Assembly (NCBI GenBank): GCA_024364805.1
Contig: CM044495.1
Coordinates: 46,549,230-46,613,229 of the forward strand
DNA length: 64,000 nt
Direction of reading: 5' to 3'
Source: Euprymna scolopes
Lineage: Eukaryota; Mollusca; Cephalopoda; Sepiida; Sepiolidae
Shown: in pieces, positions 59,740 to 64,000 of the stretch
How the letters are laid out: the number at the start of each line of letters is the position of its first letter
How positions within the stretch are numbered: the stretch's first letter is position 1
Translations under genes and position numbers: made by a program
The notes under the pieces: generated by a model
What the model saw: only the letters and a program-made list of their open reading frames with translations
Told to the model about the DNA's origin: nothing
Databases searched by the model: none

Positions 59740-60290
59740 TAGGATCGAGCACTTTTGCCAAATCTGTTAAGGTATGAAGGGCTGTTCTGTGTGGCATTTC
59801 CCCATATTACAAAATCGACTTCAAAATCTACTGCAGGGCGTCTTTTCTACAGCAAAAAGGTTCTTGGGCTTTCTCTACTTTATAATTACTTTCATCGTAA
59901 CATTTTCGATTGAGCTTCCATTTATGGTTTTCTTCTGTAAAACATTCACAACAAGAACGCGTCTTTTTGTAGCCACTGTAAATATTTTCCTTTCTTTCTT
60001 TGTATACCTAAAACTAAACATAACTTCCATGAATAAAGTGGCATTTCTTGGAAAAAAAAGTTTGTGGAACATAATACTATGGTGTTGCTTCTTATTTGAT
60101 TATAATGTAGTCGTTTTCAAATCAAATCTAATCAAATTTTTGTTGAGTCGTTGTCTAAAATAATTATTTCTTTCCCAAAAATATCTTTACGAATTCTCCT
60201 GTTATGTCACTGTTAACCTGAAAAACTTATTAGTCCTTATCCTTGAATGGCCTTTGGGTTTTGATATGCACTAACGAGTCACTGCTTAAG
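59740..60290 (+). mobile_element. LINE (jockey/CR1-like) 3' end, plus strand
   Basis: A plus frame ends SLWNIILWCCFLFDYNVVV, then FKSNLIKFLLSRCLK and a stop at 60163. This is the ORF2 C-terminus seen at 46494 in another copy. The 3' UTR follows (TTAGTCCTTATCCTTGAATGG, CCTTTGGGTTTTGATA). The part before about 60030 no longer resembles the LINE in that frame. It is opposite in orientation to the next two copies. Confidence 0.7.
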
Positions 60291-60499
60291 AAAAAATGAC
60301 ATATACGTCACAGAATCGAGAATTCCAAGCACAAGTCCATGATCCTAGTGTCTTGCAGCACATTATTCATTCTCCTTGTTTTACTATGGTGTTACTGCTT
60401 ATATAGGCCCAAAGATAACTTTATGATAATGGTTAAATGATTGTTAGTTAAACGCTAAGACACCCTCTTGAATAATTGCATCATGGTGTTGTCTCAATA

Positions 60500-60740
60500 A
60501 AGATTTATTTACATTGGACTGGAAAACGACCATCTTGTATTCGGTTGTAAAGCAGTCCCATGATACTGTGTTCCGCAGACGAGCAATTCATAGGAAATAA
60601 AATTTGCTCAAGGAAGTACTTTTGTTTTAGGTAGAAATAGAAAAAAAGGAACCTTTTGACATTGTTTGTTGGTTATGGTTCTCCTCGTATGAACTATTCA
60701 CATGTCTAACTACAAACAAACAAGTGCATGCCGTGAAAAT
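60500..60740 (-). mobile_element. LINE (jockey/CR1-like) fragment
   Basis: On plus: TTGGACTGGAAAACGACCATC, GTGTTCCGCAGACGAGCAATTC and GCATGCCGTGAAAATAAC align with 60947-61170. Partial and decayed. Confidence 0.6.
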
Positions 60741-60796
60741 AACAATACAGTAAAGAGTTTGTTTTTGTTTGTTTATTAAATTAATTGTTTTTTACA

Positions 60797-61905
60797 AAGG
60801 AGTTACCACTTATCAAGGCATGTAGGCCATTCGAGGATAAGGGTTAATGAGTGTACAGTAGTCAATGGGAAAAGTGTAACTGTTAGTAGTGGAAATTTGA
60901 TAAATTGAGTTACTTAATGGGATGACTCAACAAGAACTTGTTTGTGTTGGACTTGAAGACGGCCATGGAAAGCAGGCAAACGGAAGACAGTTCCACAGGC
61001 GGGCAATTCTTTAAAAGAAGTTTTGTCCATGAAATACAAGTTTAGGGTTACAAATAGATCAAGAGTGGGGGAAATTATTGATAGTGGTTTCAACTAGACG
61101 AGTGTTTTTTGAAAGTTTGAAGGTGAACCATAGGTAAGAACTTAGACGAGCACTCGCCATGAAAATAGCGATAAAGCAGAGACAGGCTCGCAACGTCTCT
61201 TCTGTGTGGAGAGGTTGCAGGGAAGAGAAAAGAGACTAGTGGGCGATGCTCTTTTGAACTCTAGATTAAATACTTCTAGCAGGTCTTGCCCAGATGTCAC
61301 AACAGAACTCCATCTTTGGACGTACTTGGCTCTTATACAGGTATAGAAATTCATCAGAAGTGAGATATCTCCCGGAACGATAAAATAAATCCAACCATTT
61401 TTCCAGCAACTTTACTCCTGATTTGAAATGGAACACATACATCAAATCCGTTACCAAAGGTCAGGCCCGAAGCTTGTCAAAACGTGGCGCCTCATCGAGC
61501 CGACAGCCATTCATTATAATTGATGCCAGACGGGGATCAGAGCGTTGATAATGTAACGAGAGAAGCTTAGTTTTAGATGCATTAAAATATATAAGCCACC
61601 TCTTTCTCCATTGTATCATATGCTCAAGATCAGAGGAGAGAGGATCAGACAGAACTTGGTCATTTTGGCCTTTGAAGTGTTGCCAGAGATAGTAGTGTCG
61701 TCAGCATAAATGTCTACAAATGATCTTAGGGTGTGATTTGGGTGATCATTGATGTATACCAGGAAAACAGGTGGGCCAAAGATGGACCACCGAGGTGGAA
61801 AAGGAGAGAAAACTAGGCATCACTCACTAGATTTCAAAGTGGATTTTGTACATTATTGAGGTAAGGGTACACTGAGTACCACTTGTTCAGATTTATCATA
61901 AACAA
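60797..61905 (-). mobile_element. LINE (jockey/CR1-like), RT C-terminal half to 3' UTR
   Basis: The longest LINE piece here. On minus, in order: a degenerate VPQGS-like motif (PPRWSIFGPPVFLVYIND, about 61800-61740), the catalytic YADD box (VDIYADDTTIS, about 61715-61690), YLYKSQVRPKMEFCCDIWA (about 61350-61280), then the ORF2 tail and 3' UTR. Reverse transcriptase of this class copies element RNA at nicked target DNA. Frame shifts and stops interrupt it between the motifs, and the 5' part is absent, so it is dead. YADD is intact; most relatives have FADD or YADD. Confidence 0.85.
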
Positions 61906-61917
61906 TTTAATGGAGTA

Positions 61918-62000
61918 CTGTTGCTTACTTACTTAAACATCAGACAAGAATTTGTTCACATTAAACTTGAAATTTTTTTACAAGTTGATAATCCTGGTAA
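61918..62000 (-). mobile_element. LINE tail scrap
   Basis: CAGACAAGAATTTGTTCACATTAAACTTGAA on plus matches TCAACAAGAACTTGTTTGTGTTGGACTTGAA at 60929. A further decayed copy. Confidence 0.5.
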
Positions 62001-63065
62001 CATTTTCGATGTCGTAATCTGTACTTTCATGCTGAATTATGTTTTTCTCCATTGTTCTGCTATGTTTCTGGAACATTATGCTAGCAGTGTTATCCCGTAA
62101 AATGTTATGGTTTGGATTGGTTTGTTTGTTTTATGTTATGGCATATCAACCCTTTTCGGGTTGTTTAATAAATACATTTACCAAAATGACTGGATTCTAT
62201 ATTAGTTATGGAACGATTCCAATATTTTTCCCGATTCCGTCCTTAATTAACAATTACCGAATCCAATTCTTTATAAATCTCTAATTATTTAACTATAAGA
62301 TTGCATATTTAACATGTGTTGTTACGAAAATCAGGGAAAATAACATTTTCCTAAACGTCAAAATTACACTTGGGGCGGATGATCTATCAATTTTAGCTTC
62401 ACTGGTGGTTTAAAAATCAATAAATATTTATTTTATCATTATTAACAGCAATAGAAACAAAATCAAATAAAAAAGACAATTAAAAGAATCGTTTTGGCAT
62501 CGGAAAATAGGCATCAATTTTTCCGATTCCAAGTAATCGTTCCAACACTAGTTTTTATGCTTCAAGTTCTTTATATCTTCAAATATTTATTCATGGTGTT
62601 TGGATTAGTTGTTTTGTACAGAAAAATTTGTTTGATTGCAGAATATAATTGTTGTACTTTGTGTTTTTCGAAGGGAAAAGCAAAGTCTAACTCCAGTGTT
62701 TGGTGCATTTTAGGTCATTGTAGCACCAGAACAAGTTATGACTGAATAGTTTCTTTCCAATATTGCTTATAAGTATTGGACATCAACTTGAAAATAATGA
62801 TGTCATATTTCAGGACTTGTTTGCTCGTGTCTACATAAAGTAGTGAACATGTATAATATCTCTACTATTACATAGGATACAAAATCCCTTTTATATGTGT
62901 GCGTGAAAGCGAGAGAGAGAGTTCCCTATGAACGCTGAAACAGCTGGGCAATTTTTATGGAATTTCACACAAGTGAACTTTATGTATATGGCAGTGGTTT
63001 TAGATAGGTGTTGTATTGGAAGTCACTGCAGGGAGGCATGTGAAGATTCCTCCCGTTTCACTATG
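62001..63065. other. No recognised gene
   Basis: Short open frames (62039-62284, 62494-62745) show no domain. A GAGAGAGA tract lies at 62911-62921. Confidence 0.5.
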
Positions 63066-63069
63066 ATGG

Positions 63070-63209
63070 GTCTCCAACTAGAGTAGGCAAGAAATTAATT
63101 TGATCGAAAAATGGTCGATTTCACCGATTTGGATGTCAATAAAAATATAGAAGTGAGAAACATTCGTGGATATCATACAATTCTGGGCAACGTCGGATCT
63201 CCCGGCTAG
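63070..63209 (+). mobile_element. Helitron-like 3' end
   Basis: TAGAGTAGGCAAGAAATTAATTTGATCG at the start, then CTGGGCAACGTCGGATC, TCCCGGCTAG and T at the end. It shares blocks and orientation with 5395-5535. Confidence 0.45.
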
Positions 63210-64000
63210 TTCATAATTTTTCAGTATTGATGTATTTTTTAATTGGAACTTATCGCCCAACGGGTAACATTTTGTTCTCGTATACATACATTTATATCTG
63301 TGTGTGTATATGTATATATATATATATATATAGACATATAAAAATGAAATATATATATATATATATATATAAAATTAAACATATATATATATGAAACATG
63401 TATGATTATACTAAACTCTATTTATAAAAAAAATCATTTTCGTTCACGTAAAGAAAATAGAATTTTAAAATATCTTTGTGCAATGGGCTATATAATGTGA
63501 TTATAAAATGCATAAGACATTAAGGGCATAAGAGAGATTTATTTTTCTCTATTCATTCTCAATATGTGCATCAGTAATGAAGGGAAAAGTCACGTTTTTG
63601 TTTTTCATTCTTCTCCTCGTTTAAAATGCTTCAACTCAAACCTTCCATTGACTTATTTCCATTTCAAATTTTCCATCGTTAAGTTCAGACGCATGATAAA
63701 ATATTTCTACGTAAATATCAAAATCAAATCCACTTTTTCTTACAGAATGTACATAAGACTATAAAAAGAAAGAAACGAAGGAAAACTTCCGAAAATCAAT
63801 TATTTTCAGAGAGAATAGTTTTCTTCTCTTTTTAAATCTGCGATTAAATTTTATGCAGAAAGTAATGTCTTTTCTAACCAGAACCATTTTGTATTACTCA
63901 GAAGCAAGCAGAATTACTAATCCCGCAAGAGTGACTGTTGGTATAAATTCGGTGGAATGTTGTGAAAATAAGCAGAAAATGGTTTAAATTGTTTTTGCAT
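63210..64000. other. No gene; (TA)n at 63310-63371
   Basis: Two (TA)n tracts, then AT-rich sequence without recognised features. Confidence 0.55.

Noticed and set aside
1-64000. Bacterial or phage features (operons, Shine-Dalgarno sites, CRISPR)
   Set aside because: Composition, microsatellites, SINE/LINE tails and splice-like sites mark eukaryotic nuclear DNA. No regular spacer-repeat array exists.
1-64000. LTR retroelement or other virus-like element
   Set aside because: No long direct terminal repeats, gag/protease/integrase motifs or capsid-like coding were recognised.

Overview
This window looks like metazoan nuclear DNA, most likely from a cephalopod or other mollusc. It is AT-rich, full of long (TA)n and poly-T runs, almost without protein-coding sequence, and crowded with decayed interspersed repeats. 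The taxon is an inference from repeat style (jockey/CR1-type LINE tails, Helitron-like 3' ends, tRNA- and 5S-derived SINE heads). No species-diagnostic gene is visible. There are two assembly gaps (29447-30261 and 54795-54804).

Layout. 1-9.7 kb: a hairpin and a hammerhead-like motif, a cluster of Helitron-like termini in both orientations, a mariner remnant and a tRNA-like SINE head. 9.7-19.8 kb: three inverted-repeat elements, two with TA target duplications, plus LINE tails and the first of a pair of ~700-bp unclassified repeats. 20-23 kb: a 5S rRNA-derived sequence, two adjacent Helitron-like copies and the second ~700-bp repeat. 23.6-26.8 kb: degenerate minisatellites, one with an exact 30-bp then 33-bp period. 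28.5 kb: a perfect 111-bp fold-back with a third, direct copy beside the large gap. 33.6-36.6 kb: a hammerhead-ribozyme-like motif, a 116-bp palindrome around (TA)n, a Helitron-like element with an internal ~140-bp tandem array, and two more Helitron-like fragments. 40-47 kb: mariner ends, a fold-back element and a second copy of the hammerhead-bearing repeat. 53.3-53.8 kb: a ~43-bp minisatellite. 57.6-62 kb: a LINE graveyard including a reverse transcriptase fragment with a YADD box.

Host genes. I can support only two tentative pieces, both 3' terminal exons with acceptor sites. One is on + at 45233-45481 (a membrane segment and a polar tail). The other is on - at 52084-52493 (a very short coding end, then a UTR with AATAAA). 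If both are real, two genes converge tail to tail, and most of the window is intron or intergenic repeat. Neither product is recognised.
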